DNA from: an uncultured Chthonomonas sp.
Lineage (GTDB): Bacteria > Armatimonadota > Chthonomonadetes > Chthonomonadales > CAJBBX01
DNA length: 64,000 nucleotides
Direction: 5' to 3'
Assembly (NCBI GenBank): GCA_903885605.1
Contig: CAISJD010000049.1
Location: forward strand, 62,001 to 126,000
Of this stretch, positions 44,187 through 54,671 are shown in pieces (position 1 is the first letter of the stretch; every line of letters begins with the position of its first letter). The translations under genes and the position numbers were made by a program. A model generated the notes under the pieces. It was not told the origin of the DNA. It worked only from the letters and a program-made list of their open reading frames with translations, and made no database searches.

Positions 44187-45220
44187 GCGGCGTCCTCGGC
44201 CATTTCGTGGGCATGCTCGACGAATGCCGCCAGGAGGCGGATCGTCGCCTCGATGTCGTCCAGGTGGCAGAGCTGTACCGTCGAGTGCATATACCGGACC
44301 GGCGCGCCGACGGTCGTTGTGCGGCAGCCGAGCCGCGTGCGCTGCAGGGCGGAGGCGTCGGTGCCGCCGCCGATGTTGCGCTGGAAGGGGATGCCCTCCC
44401 GCTCGCACAGGTCGCACAGGAAGCGCACGAGCCGCCTGTCGCCGATGGTCAGGTTGTCCATCAGGTAGATGCCCGCGCCCTTGCCCATCTCGCAGGTGAC
44501 GGAGTGGGGCTTGACGTGCGCGGCGCGCACCAGGCTGCCGTCGATGGCGAGGCTCAGATCGGGTTCGATGGCGAAGGTCGCCACGGGCATGCCTCGAACG
44601 CCGACCTCCTCCTGCACGGTGCTGACGAAGTAGGCATCGACCGGGGCATCGCCCACCCGCTTCATGGCCTCCAGCAGGCAGTAGGTGCCGATCCTGTCGT
44701 CGAAGTTGCGGCCCATCACCACCTTGTCGTTCAGTTGCACCAGCTCCTGCGCGAAGGTGATGGGGTCGCCGAGCTGGACCAGCTGCTCAACGCTCTCGCG
44801 CGGCAGGCCGAGGTCGATCAGCAGGTCGTCGGGCGAGGGGATCTTGTCGCCCTCGTGAAGGTTGAAGTCCGGGGCGATCACGCCGTTGAGCGGCTCGCGG
44901 CCGTGGACGATCACCCTCTGCGACTGCAGCGTCTGGGAGTAGAGGCCGCCGACGCGCTGGAAACGGAGGTGGCCGTCGCCGTCGATGTGCTTCACGATCG
45001 CGCCGATCTCGTCGACGTGGGCCGCCAGGGCCACGCGCGGCGCGCGACCGGTCCCCGGCGCCCACCCGGCCTTCCGGAGGCCGATCACGTTGCCGAGGCG
45101 GTCGCGGCGGACCTCGTCGCATGCGCCACGCATCTCGGCCGCGACGACCTCCTGGACGGCGTCTTCGCAACCGGAGATGCCGGGAGTGTTCACGACGCGG
45201 GCGAGCAGGTCGAAGTCCAT
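44183..45220 (-). CDS. M42-family metal-dependent aminopeptidase
   Basis: 345 residues, with an ATG behind AAGGAGAT. All metal and catalytic residues of the M42/TET family are present: H68 and D70 in AAHVDEIG, D174/D175 in NFDDRIG, E204-E205 in TVQEEVG, D227 in AIDGSL and H312 in MHSTVQ. Such enzymes form large dodecameric cytoplasmic aminopeptidases that trim short peptides; some are annotated as cellulase M, wrongly. It is the first gene of a leftward operon with the enolase-superfamily enzyme and serine dehydratase. An extended -10 sits 60 bases upstream. Confidence 0.92.
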   Translation of the reverse strand: MDFDLLARVVNTPGISGCEDAVQEVVAAEMRGACDEVRRDRLGNVIGLRKAGWAPGTGRAPRVALAAHVDEIGAIVKHIDGDGHLRFQRVGGLYSQTLQSQRVIVHGREPLNGVIAPDFNLHEGDKIPSPDDLLIDLGLPRESVEQLVQLGDPITFAQELVQLNDKVVMGRNFDDRIGTYCLLEAMKRVGDAPVDAYFVSTVQEEVGVRGMPVATFAIEPDLSLAIDGSLVRAAHVKPHSVTCEMGKGAGIYLMDNLTIGDRRLVRFLCDLCEREGIPFQRNIGGGTDASALQRTRLGCRTTTVGAPVRYMHSTVQLCHLDDIEATIRLLAAFVEHAHEMAEDAA

Positions 45221-45280
45221 GGTATCTCCTTGTCGCAGTCCGAGTGTCGGGGCGCCGCCGTGCTGAAGCCCATCGTGGCG

Positions 45281-45289
45281 ATTGTACCA
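45281..45289 (-). promoter_or_regulatory. Extended -10 promoter of the M42 peptidase operon
   Basis: Minus-strand TGGTACAAT is an extended -10 (TGnTACAAT) about 60 bases before the M42 start, in the gap between divergent peptidase genes. No -35 match at 17 bases. Confidence 0.4.
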
Positions 45290-45417
45290 GTCCGGACGAG
45301 GCGTGGCGCCGCACCTGGAGGCGCTCCGTGGGGCTCCCTGTGTCATCATAGGGCGCAACGCCGGGCGGCGGGGCTCTCCGTGACCGCCCGAGCCAGGCAC
45401 GAAGGAGTTCCACCGCT

Positions 45418-46761
45418 ATGGCTTCCTCGACCCCTGCCGGCGCGAGCCCGGCGCGCGTCTGGTCCTGGTTCACCCCTGAAGAGTTCGCCGATCGGCGCGC
45501 GCGGCTGTATGGCGAGATCGGCGATGCCGTAGCCGTGCTTCAGGGAGCCGGACCCCTGCGCACTTTCGAGCTCTTTCGCCAGAGCAACGAACTCCTCTAC
45601 CTGACAGGCCTCGAAGCCCCGCAGGCCTACCTGCTCCTGGACGGCGCCACGCGGAAGGCCTCCGTCTATCTTCCCGGCCGACCCGATGGCCGGCGTGACG
45701 ACGAGACGTGCTTGTACGCCGAGGATGCGGACCGGATCTGCGCCCTGACCGGCCTCGACGGCGTCTACCCCTGGTCGGCGCTGGAGCAGCATCTCGCCGG
45801 ACGCAAGGTGGCCTACACGCCGTTCGCGCCGGCCGAGGGCCGCATGTCCTCGCGAGACGTGCTGATCCACGCGGCGCGGATGGAGGCGGCCGATCCGTGG
45901 GACGGAGGCGGCACGCGGCAGGATCGCTTCGTCGTGCGCCTGCGTGAGCTGATGGCAGACGGCGAAGTGCGCGACCTCTCGCCGTTGCTCGATGCCATGC
46001 GCCTCCTGAAGAGCGACCAGGAGATTGCCGTCATGAGGCGCGCCGGGGAGCTTTCGGCTTGCGCGGTCGTCGAGGCCATGGCAATGACGCGGCCCGGCCT
46101 GCGCGAGTACGACCTCCATGCCGCGATGCACCGCGTCTTCATCGAGGGCGGCGCCCGCGGCGAGGGCTACCGTGCGATCCTCCCCGCCGGGCGGGAGAAC
46201 GCCTGGGACGGCCACTACTGCTGGAACGACGGCCCGCTCGTTGCGGGTGATCTGGTGCTGATGGACTGCGCGCCGGAGGTCTGTTACTACACCAGCGACA
46301 TCGGCCGCATGTGGCCCGTCAGCGGCCGCTACTCGCAGGTGCAGCGCGATCTGTACGGCTTCACCGTCCGGTTCCATCGTGCGCTCATGGCGCGCGTGCG
46401 GCCGGGCGCCTTGCCGCGTGAGATCATGCGCGAGGTCGCAGCAGAGCTGCAGGAGTTCGTGGCGACGACGGCCTGGGCGAAGCCGACCCACGCCGAGGCG
46501 GTCCGCAAGGCGCTGGAGTGGACCGGCCACTGCTCCCACCCGGTGGGGATGGCCGTTCACGACGTGGGAAGCTACTTCGAGAAGCCCATAGAACCGGGCC
46601 TCGTGCTGAGCCTGGACCCCTCGCTCTGGGTGCAGGATGAGCGCCTCTACATCCGGGTGGAGGACACCGGCGTGGTCACCGAGGCCGGCTTCGAGTCGTT
46701 CACGGGCCTTGCCCCGCTGGACCTCGATGAAGTAGAGCGCCTGGTCGGCGCGTCCGCATAG
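45418..46761 (+). CDS. M24-family Xaa-Pro aminopeptidase
   Basis: 447 residues, with an ATG behind AAGGAG. The N-terminal creatinase-like domain begins WFTPEEFADRRARLYGEIG and includes FRQSNELLYLTGLE. The C-terminal pita-bread domain carries the metal ligands: MDCAPE and TSDIGRMW for the two aspartates, SHPVGMAVHD for histidine, and glutamates in LSLDPSLW...IRVEDTG. It removes N-terminal residues preceding proline in the cytoplasm. Divergent from the M42 operon across ~200 bases and convergent with the ornithine-cyclodeaminase-like gene, so it fits a peptide-degradation locus. The SLDPSLW segment lacks the usual first glutamate (TIEPG-type), which is a small oddity. Confidence 0.9.
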   Translation: MASSTPAGASPARVWSWFTPEEFADRRARLYGEIGDAVAVLQGAGPLRTFELFRQSNELLYLTGLEAPQAYLLLDGATRKASVYLPGRPDGRRDDETCLYAEDADRICALTGLDGVYPWSALEQHLAGRKVAYTPFAPAEGRMSSRDVLIHAARMEAADPWDGGGTRQDRFVVRLRELMADGEVRDLSPLLDAMRLLKSDQEIAVMRRAGELSACAVVEAMAMTRPGLREYDLHAAMHRVFIEGGARGEGYRAILPAGRENAWDGHYCWNDGPLVAGDLVLMDCAPEVCYYTSDIGRMWPVSGRYSQVQRDLYGFTVRFHRALMARVRPGALPREIMREVAAELQEFVATTAWAKPTHAEAVRKALEWTGHCSHPVGMAVHDVGSYFEKPIEPGLVLSLDPSLWVQDERLYIRVEDTGVVTEAGFESFTGLAPLDLDEVERLVGASA

Positions 46762-46791
46762 CCCGGTCGCACGGCAGGGGAGGGGCCGGGG

Positions 46792-47778
46792 CTATAGCAT
46801 GGCCTCGGTCCCGAGCCCCAGCTCTTCGGCCCGGTCCAGCGCAAGGGCGGCGGCGGCCAGGTCCATCACGGCGACGCCGACCGACTTATAGACCGTGATC
46901 TCATCGCGGGTCGCGCGTCCGGGCTTCACGCCCAGGAGCACCTCGCCGATCTCGGCATGGACGCGGTCCGCCGAGAAGACCCCCTCGCTGATGGGGATCA
47001 GCAGGTCGCCTGTCTCCTCGAGGGCCGAAGCGAGGTGGTCCACGACCACGCGCGCGCGGGCGATGGTGGCCGACGGAATCTCCCGGACATGGGGCTTGTA
47101 GGAGCCGATGGCGTTCACGTGGGTCCCGGGCTGCAGGTCGGCGTTATCGAAGACCGGGGTCGTGGAGACCGTCGCCGCGCAGACGATGCCGGCTTCGCGC
47201 AGGGCCTCCGAGGCGTCGGCGGCGACGCGGACCGGAACGCCGAGGCGGGCGCCCATTTCCGCCGCGAAGCCCTCCGCCGATGCCCGGATGGGATCGACGA
47301 CCCAGACGCGCCGCACCGGGCGGACGCAGCAGACGGCCTCGAGCTGCGTCCGGGCCTGGTGTCCGGCGCCGAGGATGGCCACCGTGTCGGCATCCGGGCG
47401 GGCCAGCAGGTCGGTTGCGACGCCCGAACCGGCCCCCGTGCGCAGCGCCGTCAGCGTGCCGGCGTCCATGACAGCCAGCGGCGTGCCGTTCTCGGCGTCC
47501 AGCACCAGCATCACGGCCTGGATGCGCGGCAGACCGGCGGCAGGGTTGCCGTCGAAGAGCGTGATGGCCTTGACGCCCATGCGCCCGGTGCGTGGGAGCA
47601 ACGACGGCATGAAGAGCGCGACGCCCCGGTGTTCGGTCACGTCGATATGCGCGCGCGGCGGCACGGTGGCCTCGCCGCGCTGCATCTGCGCCAAGGCCTC
47701 GCGCGCCGCGCCGATCGCCTCGGCCATCGGCAGCGCGGTCCGCACGTCCTCGGCGCTCAGTATGCGTATCCTGGGCAA
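46792..47778 (-). CDS. Ornithine cyclodeaminase/mu-crystallin family protein
   Basis: 328 residues from a TTG at 47778 with AGGAG six bases upstream. The core motifs RMGVKAITLFDGNP, ALRTGAGSGVATDLLA, ILGAGHQARTQLEAV (the Rossmann GxGxxA/G) and VDHLASALEETGDLL define the family. Members are ornithine cyclodeaminases, alanine dehydrogenases, or imine reductases such as ketimine reductase, all NAD(P)-dependent. Which one cannot be decided here. It follows the AraC regulator gene by 10 bases on the same strand, so the regulator may control it. Confidence 0.88.
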   Translation of the reverse strand: MPRIRILSAEDVRTALPMAEAIGAAREALAQMQRGEATVPPRAHIDVTEHRGVALFMPSLLPRTGRMGVKAITLFDGNPAAGLPRIQAVMLVLDAENGTPLAVMDAGTLTALRTGAGSGVATDLLARPDADTVAILGAGHQARTQLEAVCCVRPVRRVWVVDPIRASAEGFAAEMGARLGVPVRVAADASEALREAGIVCAATVSTTPVFDNADLQPGTHVNAIGSYKPHVREIPSATIARARVVVDHLASALEETGDLLIPISEGVFSADRVHAEIGEVLLGVKPGRATRDEITVYKSVGVAVMDLAAAALALDRAEELGLGTEAML

Positions 47779-47788
47779 TGCTCGCTCC

Positions 47789-48751
47789 TCAGGCCGGTTG
47801 CCGGCTCACCGGGTCGGAGGCCGTACTCCTGACCCGCTCGACGTCGCGCGCCGGCGGTTCCCCGAAGTGTTTTCGATAGTCCCTGCTGAAGTGCGACGCG
47901 TTCGAGTACCCGACCCGGTACCCAGCGGTGGCGGCGTCCAGGTTCTCCCCGAGCATCAGCGTACGGGCGTGCTGGAGCCGCAGTTGCTTATGGAACTGAA
48001 GCGGGCTCATGTCGGTCACGGTCTTGAAGTGATGGTGCAAGCCCGATGGGCTCATCCCCAGCTCCCGGGCGATCCCCTCGATCCTCAGCGGCCGGTCGAA
48101 CTCCTTGCGCAGCATCTCCACCGCCTTCCCGATGCTGTGGGAGCAGTCGCCGAGGACCGGCAGGTAGCGTAATCGGTCGCCCTGTTCGCCGATCAGCAAC
48201 CGGTAGATGATCTCGCGCTTCAACAGCGGCGCCAGCACACGGGCCTCGGTCGGCGCATGAACCAGGCGCACGAGGCGCGTGCAGGCCTCGAGCAGCTCGA
48301 CATCGAGTGCGCTGACGACCACTGCCCTGGCGGCCGACTGGCTGCGCGGAACCGACATCCCAGCCTCCACCATGACCGCGCCGACGAGCATCGGGTCCAG
48401 GTCCAGCCGTAGCGAGAGGTAGGGGCGCTCCGGGGTGGCCCGCACGATCCTGCTCACCGCGGGAAGCTCGATGGTGGCGAGGAGATACTGGTCCGCATCG
48501 TACCGATGGACCGCTTCGCCGATGTAGACCTCCTTCGCCCCCTGGGCGACGACGCAGAGGGCGGTCCGATAGACGCCGTGGATGCCGTCCCTCGGGCGCG
48601 CCGCGCACGCGAGGTGGATCCCCGGCAACGGCTCCACCACGCCGTCGCCTCCAGTTGCCCGCATGATCCGCTCGACGAACTCGGCCCGGCAGTCGAGCCC
48701 GCGCCGCGCCTCTCGTTCGGCCGGTACGGCCCGCTGATCGTTGTCGCTCAT
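47789..48751 (-). CDS. AraC-family transcriptional regulator
   Basis: 320 residues. The N-terminal ~190 residues match the AraC-type N-terminal ligand-binding domain of the CuxR/HTH group (YRTALCVVAQGAKEVYIGEAVHRY split by beta turns, DADQYLLATIELPAVSRI). The C-terminal two helix-turn-helix motifs are PLRIEGIARELGMSPSGLHHHFK and YSNASHFSRDYRKHFG in their usual positions, followed by PPARD. It is divergent from the aldo/keto reductase gene (257-base gap) and ten bases upstream of the ornithine-cyclodeaminase-like gene. Regulators of this type commonly sit beside an aldo/keto reductase they activate. Confidence 0.9.
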   Translation of the reverse strand: MSDNDQRAVPAEREARRGLDCRAEFVERIMRATGGDGVVEPLPGIHLACAARPRDGIHGVYRTALCVVAQGAKEVYIGEAVHRYDADQYLLATIELPAVSRIVRATPERPYLSLRLDLDPMLVGAVMVEAGMSVPRSQSAARAVVVSALDVELLEACTRLVRLVHAPTEARVLAPLLKREIIYRLLIGEQGDRLRYLPVLGDCSHSIGKAVEMLRKEFDRPLRIEGIARELGMSPSGLHHHFKTVTDMSPLQFHKQLRLQHARTLMLGENLDAATAGYRVGYSNASHFSRDYRKHFGEPPARDVERVRSTASDPVSRQPA

Positions 48752-48834
48752 GCCTCCATCCTACCCGGTGCGGCGCCGCCGAAGCTATATGCCCGGAGTT
48801 GCAGGATGCGGCAAGTATCGTGCAGGAATGGTGA

Positions 48835-49860
<1,026 letters not shown>

Positions 49861-49884
49861 ACGCAACGTGGGAGGATACCTGAC

Positions 49885-51483
49885 ATGCTGAACCGGACCA
49901 CCGCTCTGGCCGCGCTCTGCCTGGCCGCTGCCGTCGCCTGCCCTGCGGCGCAGGACGGTCCCCCGACGGTCCGCACCGCCTCGGGGGTCGTGCGCGGCAC
50001 AACCGAAGGCGATGTCGCCGTCTTTAGGGGCATCCCCTATGCCGCTCCGCCGGTCGGCGCCTTCCGGTGGCGTCCGCCGCAGCCACTGCCGCCATGGCAG
50101 GGAGTGCGCGATGCGAGCAAGTTCGGCGCCGATTGCGCGCAGGCCGGCTTCCAGCGCGGCGCCGGGGGCATCGCGCCGAACTCCTCGGAAGACTGCCTGT
50201 TCGTCAACGTGTGGCGGCCGGCCGGGGCCGCGCCCGGCGCGAAGCTACCGGTCATGGTCTGGATCCACGGCGGCGCCTTCGTGTTCGGTAGCGGCGCATC
50301 GCCTGGCACATCGGGTGATAAGTTCGCCAGGCAGGGCGTGCTCCTGGTGACCTTCAACTACCGCTTGGGCCGGCTCGGGTTCTTCGCCTTCCCGGCGCTG
50401 ACCGGCGAGCGACCGAACGACCTGAACGGCAACTACGCTTACATGGACCAGATCGCCGCGCTGAAGTGGGTGCAACGGAACATCGCGGCGTTCGGCGGCG
50501 ACCCGAGGAATGTCACCATCTTCGGGGAGTCCGCCGGCGGCGTCTCGGTACACACACACCTGACCTCGCCGCTGTCGCGCGGATTGTTCCAGAAGGCGAT
50601 CATCGAGTCGGGAGGGGGACGCGACGGTGTGCTCACCGGGCGGCCGATGCGCGCGGACCTTCCCAACGCGCCGTCCGCGGAGGCGATCGGGGTTAACTTC
50701 GCGCGCCGCCACAGGATCGACGGTGTGGACGCCGCCGCGCTGGCGAAGCTTCGCGCTCTCAGCGTCGCCGAGGTCGTGGACGGGGGTCAGGAGAGCGCGG
50801 GTCCCGGCGGTCCGGTCACCTACTCGGGTCCGATCCTCGACGGCAGGCTGATGACGGAGACGCCCCAGAGCGCATACTCGGCCGGCCGCCAGGCGCGTGT
50901 GCCGCTCATCATCGGCGCCAACAGCGCCGACTTCATCGGCTTCATCAGCGCCGACACGAAGGAGGCGCTGTTCGCGCAGTTCGGGGAGCGTAAGGCCGAC
51001 GCCATGGCGGCCTATGATCCTGAAGGGACCGCTGACCTCAGGTCGCTGCTCGTGATGGCCGGGACCGACCGGGCACAGGCCGAGCCGGCCCGGTTCACGG
51101 CGAACGCGTTCGCGGCCAGGGGCGGGACCGCATACCTCTACCGATTCTCCTACCTTCCAGCCGCCATGCGTGAGAGGATGGGCAACGGAGCCCCGCACGG
51201 CGCGGAGATCCCCTATGTATTCGACACGCTGGGCGCCGGGTGGGGAGGCCCTCCCGCGGCGCAGGACCAGGCGGTCGCACGAATGCTCAACACCTACTGG
51301 GCAAACTTCGCGAGGACCGGCGACCCGAACGGTCCGGGGCTGACCAAGTGGCCGCGCCACGACCCAGAGAAGGGGCAGATACTCGATATCCGGCCGGACG
51401 GAACGGCGGTCGCCGAACGCGATCCAAGGAAGGCTCGGCTGGACGTGACCGAGTCGGCCGCCACACCAAGCAAGCCGCGCTAG
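49885..51483 (+). CDS. Exported type-B carboxylesterase
   Basis: 532 residues, with an ATG behind GGGAGGAT. A signal peptide ([16 protein letters not shown]) is followed by the alpha/beta hydrolase of the cholinesterase/para-nitrobenzyl esterase type. It has [23 protein letters not shown], the oxyanion loop IHGGAF and the nucleophile S216 in GESAGG. The acid is in the GANSADFIG region and the histidine in [11 protein letters not shown]. It should hydrolyse ester bonds of plant or xenobiotic compounds in the periplasm. It is 24 bases behind the aldo/keto reductase, so the pair is probably one operon under the AraC regulator. Confidence 0.92.
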   Translation: MLNRTTALAALCLAAAVACPAAQDGPPTVRTASGVVRGTTEGDVAVFRGIPYAAPPVGAFRWRPPQPLPPWQGVRDASKFGADCAQAGFQRGAGGIAPNSSEDCLFVNVWRPAGAAPGAKLPVMVWIHGGAFVFGSGASPGTSGDKFARQGVLLVTFNYRLGRLGFFAFPALTGERPNDLNGNYAYMDQIAALKWVQRNIAAFGGDPRNVTIFGESAGGVSVHTHLTSPLSRGLFQKAIIESGGGRDGVLTGRPMRADLPNAPSAEAIGVNFARRHRIDGVDAAALAKLRALSVAEVVDGGQESAGPGGPVTYSGPILDGRLMTETPQSAYSAGRQARVPLIIGANSADFIGFISADTKEALFAQFGERKADAMAAYDPEGTADLRSLLVMAGTDRAQAEPARFTANAFAARGGTAYLYRFSYLPAAMRERMGNGAPHGAEIPYVFDTLGAGWGGPPAAQDQAVARMLNTYWANFARTGDPNGPGLTKWPRHDPEKGQILDIRPDGTAVAERDPRKARLDVTESAATPSKPR

Positions 51484-51570
51484 GCCCTGCGCCCTGGTCG
51501 ATGCCCGGCTCCCCAAGGGCCTGGCGTCGTCCGATGGGTGTGCCGGGCAGACGCCAGGGAGGCGAACAGA

Positions 51571-52905
51571 ATGGAGAGGTCAATGGTCCGACGGCACGCG
51601 GGAGCGCTTGTCCTGCTGCTCGGCGCGTGGGCGACGCAGTCGGCGTGCGCGCCAGGCTCGGGAGGGGCTCGGGCGGCGGCGCCCGCGCCGTCACAGGCCG
51701 CCGCCGGAACGTCCGGCATATGGCCGCAGTTCCGAGGCCCCAACCGCGACGGCGTCTCCCGCGAGACCGGCCTCCTGAAGCAGTGGCCGGCAGGCGGCCC
51801 GCCGCTGCTATGGAAGGCCCATGGGATCGGCACGGGCAACTCGGCGCCGTCGGTGGCCGGCGGGGCCCTGTACGGCACGAGCAACCGCGGCGGCGACGAG
51901 TGCGTCTGGGCGCTGCAGGAGGCGACCGGCAAGGAGGTCTGGAGCGTACGCATCGCCGCCGCCAATCGCTCGGTCGGACCGCAGGCGCAGGACGGACCCG
52001 GCTGCACACCGACCGTGGTGGGCGAACGCCTCTACGCCGTCGGCGAGAGCGGCGACGTGGTCTGCCTGCAGGTGTCGGACGGCAAGCTGCTCTGGCAGAA
52101 GAACCTGGTTCAGGACTTCGGCGGCGCTGTTCCCCGCTGGGGCTACCAGGAGTCGCCGCTGGTGGACGGTGACAAGGTGGTGGTCACTCCCGGCGGGCGC
52201 ACCGCGCCGCTGGTCGCGCTGGACCGGATGACCGGCGCAGTGGTCTGGAAGGCGAGCATTCCGCAGGGCGACGGCGCCGGCTACTCCTCAGCCATCGTCG
52301 CTGAGGTGGGTGGGAAGCGGCAGTACATCCAGCTGACGGCCGGCGGACTAGTTGGCGTGTCTGCCGCCGACGGCCGCCTCCTCTGGCGTTACAATGCTCC
52401 GGCCAACTCGTGGGGCATCAACTGCAGCGCCCCGATCTACCAGGACGGCACGGTATTCGCCGCCTCAGCCTACAACACCGGCGGCGGGCTCGCGAAGTTA
52501 GCTGCTACAGCCGACGGCGGCGTCGGCGCCACCGAGGTCTACTTCACCCGTGACATGCGCAACCAGCACGGGGGAATGGTCGTCGTGGACGGCTTCCTCT
52601 ACGGCTTCAGCGATTCGGTCCTCACCTGCCTCGACTTCAAGACCGGGGCGGTGAAGTGGGCGGAACGCGGCGGCGCACAGGGCTCGGTCACCTATGCTGA
52701 CGGCCACCTCTACGTCCGTTCAGAGCAGGGCCCGATGGCGCTGGTGCAGGCCTCTCCGGAGCGCTATGTGGAGAAGGGCCGGTTCGAGCAACCGGACCGC
52801 AGCAGGAAGACCACCTGGCCCTATCCGGTGATCGCGGGAGGCCGCCTCTACCTGCGCGACCACGACGTCCTGCTCTGCTACAGCGTCAAGGCCGCCGGGC
52901 GGTAG
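51571..52905 (+). CDS. PQQ-binding-like beta-propeller protein, probable lipoprotein
   Basis: 444 residues from ATG 51571 with GGGAGG at 8 bases. The N-terminus has a hydrophobic stretch (ALVLLLGAWATQSACAPG) whose QSAC could be a weak lipobox. The rest is a seven- or eight-bladed PQQ-like propeller opening with IWPQFRGPNRDGVSRETG. It has blade motifs ATGKEVWSVRI, DGKLLWQKNLV, TGAVVWKASI, DGRLLWRYNAP and TGAVKWAERG. These proteins are extracytoplasmic, and many do not bind PQQ; some act as scaffold or binding proteins. Calcium/PQQ ligands are not evident, so dehydrogenase activity is unlikely. It may be co-transcribed with the carboxylesterase, 87 bases upstream. Confidence 0.85.
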   Translation: MERSMVRRHAGALVLLLGAWATQSACAPGSGGARAAAPAPSQAAAGTSGIWPQFRGPNRDGVSRETGLLKQWPAGGPPLLWKAHGIGTGNSAPSVAGGALYGTSNRGGDECVWALQEATGKEVWSVRIAAANRSVGPQAQDGPGCTPTVVGERLYAVGESGDVVCLQVSDGKLLWQKNLVQDFGGAVPRWGYQESPLVDGDKVVVTPGGRTAPLVALDRMTGAVVWKASIPQGDGAGYSSAIVAEVGGKRQYIQLTAGGLVGVSAADGRLLWRYNAPANSWGINCSAPIYQDGTVFAASAYNTGGGLAKLAATADGGVGATEVYFTRDMRNQHGGMVVVDGFLYGFSDSVLTCLDFKTGAVKWAERGGAQGSVTYADGHLYVRSEQGPMALVQASPERYVEKGRFEQPDRSRKTTWPYPVIAGGRLYLRDHDVLLCYSVKAAGR

Positions 52906-52927
52906 GCATCACGTCGGGCCAGGACTG

Positions 52928-52964
52928 GGGAGCCGGCGGCATCCGCTTCGTTGTGCCGGCTCCC
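52928..52964. terminator. Inverted-repeat terminator between convergent genes
   Basis: GGGAGCCGGC and its exact complement GCCGGCTCCC, 17 bases apart, form a 10-bp stem in the 71-base gap between the propeller and ankyrin genes. It lacks a T-run on either side. The position suggests a bidirectional or Rho-assisted stop. Confidence 0.42.
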
Positions 52965-52976
52965 GGGTCCCAGCCC

Positions 52977-53267
52977 CTACTCGTGCCCGCCGTGCTTGCG
53001 GATCGTGTCCGCGAGCTCCTGGTTGGCTGCCTTCTCGGCGACCTTGAGGGGCGTCTCGTCGCGGTCGTTCTTCACGTTCGCCAGGTTGGGCTTAGCGGAG
53101 AGGAGGCGATCGACGATGGTGGCGTCGCCCTCCTGCACTGCTGCGAAGAACTCGGTCCGCTCCTGCTCGGTGGGCGGCGGCGGCGCGGAGCGCTTGCATC
53201 CGACCAGAGCGGGCATCGAGCCGAGGACAAGAACCGGAAGCAACCACGCCAACCGTCTGCTGACCAT
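52977..53267 (-). CDS. Small ankyrin-repeat lipoprotein
   Basis: 96 residues from ATG 53267 with AAGGAGG six bases upstream. The signal peptide ends in a lipobox-like LVGC (PVLVLGSMPALVGCKRS), so it is probably membrane-anchored. Two ankyrin-type helices follow: EFFAAVQEGDATIVDRLLSAKP with NLANVKNDRDETPLKVAEKA, one repeat and a half. It probably mediates protein binding in the periplasm; partners are unknown. The reading frame continues upstream to 53330, but the strong ribosome site and signal peptide favour this start. Confidence 0.8.
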   Translation of the reverse strand: MVSRRLAWLLPVLVLGSMPALVGCKRSAPPPPTEQERTEFFAAVQEGDATIVDRLLSAKPNLANVKNDRDETPLKVAEKAANQELADTIRKHGGHE

Positions 53268-53415
53268 CCGAGCCTCCTTGCGGTCGCCGCACACCTGCGT
53301 ATGGGGGGGGCAACCCGCACATAGTAGCATCGAACCGCCATACCGCGCGGATTCGCACCTCGGCTCGCGTGACCGATGCCTGCCCCCCGCCGCCCTGTCT
53401 AGCCGGGCCTGAGGC

Positions 53416-54507
53416 CTACCTGGGAACCCACTCGTAGACCCAGGTAACCATGCCGGCTCCGCCGTAGCCGCTGATGCCGACGTCCAGGCTGAACTCCTTG
53501 CCTGGGCCGGGCATCTTCAGCGTGATCTCGCGCTTGTCCGACAGGGCGTCGCCGCCGCTCACGCGCCCAAGCCATAGCTGCGCGCAACTGGCCGCGGACC
53601 GGTTCCCGCGGCGCGGTTCGGCCTCCGTCACCACCACGCCGCCGGTGTACCCAAGCACAGGATAGGCTGCATTGAGGCCACCACCATCCTTCCCGTAAGA
53701 CCATGTGCCGCTCAGCGTGAACCTCGTCTCCTCGCCGGCCTCGTAACTGACCTTGCCGAGGCCGTTGTAGTCCACCTGGATCGTGAAGCTGTGCGTGACC
53801 TCCTTGGTGCTCCCATGGAGCGCGGCATAGTCGACCGTGATCGACGAGTCGCTTGCGCTCAGGTCGGCGCGCATGTTGGACTGGTTGAGTGTGGCGCACT
53901 CCTCCTTGGCCTTAACCTTGGGGTAGCCCTCCTTGAGGCGCCAGTATCCCGACGCCTTGGCGCCGCCGCCGGTGGTTGCGCCGGGCGGCGTGGTCGGCTT
54001 CGGGCCGCCTCCGCGGGCCGATTCGAGTTTCTGGGCGACGAACCGCCTCTCGGCCCGCAGGTTCTCAATCTCCCTCTTGAGCAGCAGGGCAAGGACCTTC
54101 GACATCCGGGCTACATACTGCCCGTAACGTGCGGCGTGGCTCGGCGCGATATCGCCGGTGATGACGCGGCGGGCGATGTCGTTGGCGACCACATCGCGCG
54201 GGACGGCTACGATCATGCCGCGGAACCTGTCGCCCTTGAACATGCCGCGAATCATCTCGATGATGGACCCGGCGCCGACCAGGGCCGCGTCTGCGTCTCC
54301 GTAGGCCGCGATCACCAGCATGGTATCGGGAGATGCCGACTTGTCGAGCGTGGCCTGCTGGTCCTTGATCGTCCGGTCCAGCACGTTGAGCTGTTGCTGC
54401 AGCGTGGCGGCGTCGTCAGCGGCATGTGCTTGGAGGGCAGGGCAGAACAGGAGGGAACAGAAGCAGAGGGCCGCGGCGAGCGAGGAGGTGAGACGATGGT
54501 GGATCAT
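53416..54507 (-). CDS. Exported coiled-coil plus beta-domain protein of unknown function
   Basis: 363 residues from ATG 54507 with GGAAAGG upstream. A signal peptide (LAAALCFCSLLFCPALQAHA) is followed by a short coiled coil (LQQQLNVLDRTIKDQQATL). A mixed region contains IAAYGDADAALVGAGSIIEMI, a helical region contains LLLKREIENLRAERRFVAQKLE, and a Gly/Thr/Pro-rich linker (PTTPPGATTGGGAK) precedes a C-terminal ~145-residue beta domain (DYAALHGSTKEV, TFTLSGTW-like strands). I do not recognise the family. Two coiled segments and a separate beta domain suggest an oligomeric surface or periplasmic protein. It is divergent from the next secreted protein and follows no obvious operon partner. Confidence 0.7.
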   Translation of the reverse strand: MIHHRLTSSLAAALCFCSLLFCPALQAHAADDAATLQQQLNVLDRTIKDQQATLDKSASPDTMLVIAAYGDADAALVGAGSIIEMIRGMFKGDRFRGMIVAVPRDVVANDIARRVITGDIAPSHAARYGQYVARMSKVLALLLKREIENLRAERRFVAQKLESARGGGPKPTTPPGATTGGGAKASGYWRLKEGYPKVKAKEECATLNQSNMRADLSASDSSITVDYAALHGSTKEVTHSFTIQVDYNGLGKVSYEAGEETRFTLSGTWSYGKDGGGLNAAYPVLGYTGGVVVTEAEPRRGNRSAASCAQLWLGRVSGGDALSDKREITLKMPGPGKEFSLDVGISGYGGAGMVTWVYEWVPR

Positions 54508-54671
54508 CGGTTTACCTTTCCCGGGTGCGAACCCGCGACGAGACTTCCGTCTTCGTCGGTCTCGGCGCAATTCGACGCGGGCGCGGTTTTCCCTGCGCCG
54601 CCCGACGCGCCGTCTGTGCCAACATGGAGGTGGCCACCTGCCGTGTCGAGGCGGCCGCCAGGAGATGCGGT

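Noticed and set aside
44183-45220. Cellulase M
   Set aside because: The M42 metal and catalytic residues identify an aminopeptidase; the cellulase name for this family is a historical misannotation.
44207-45532. A 441-codon plus-strand open frame
   Set aside because: Antisense to the M42 aminopeptidase, whose catalytic residues are all present.
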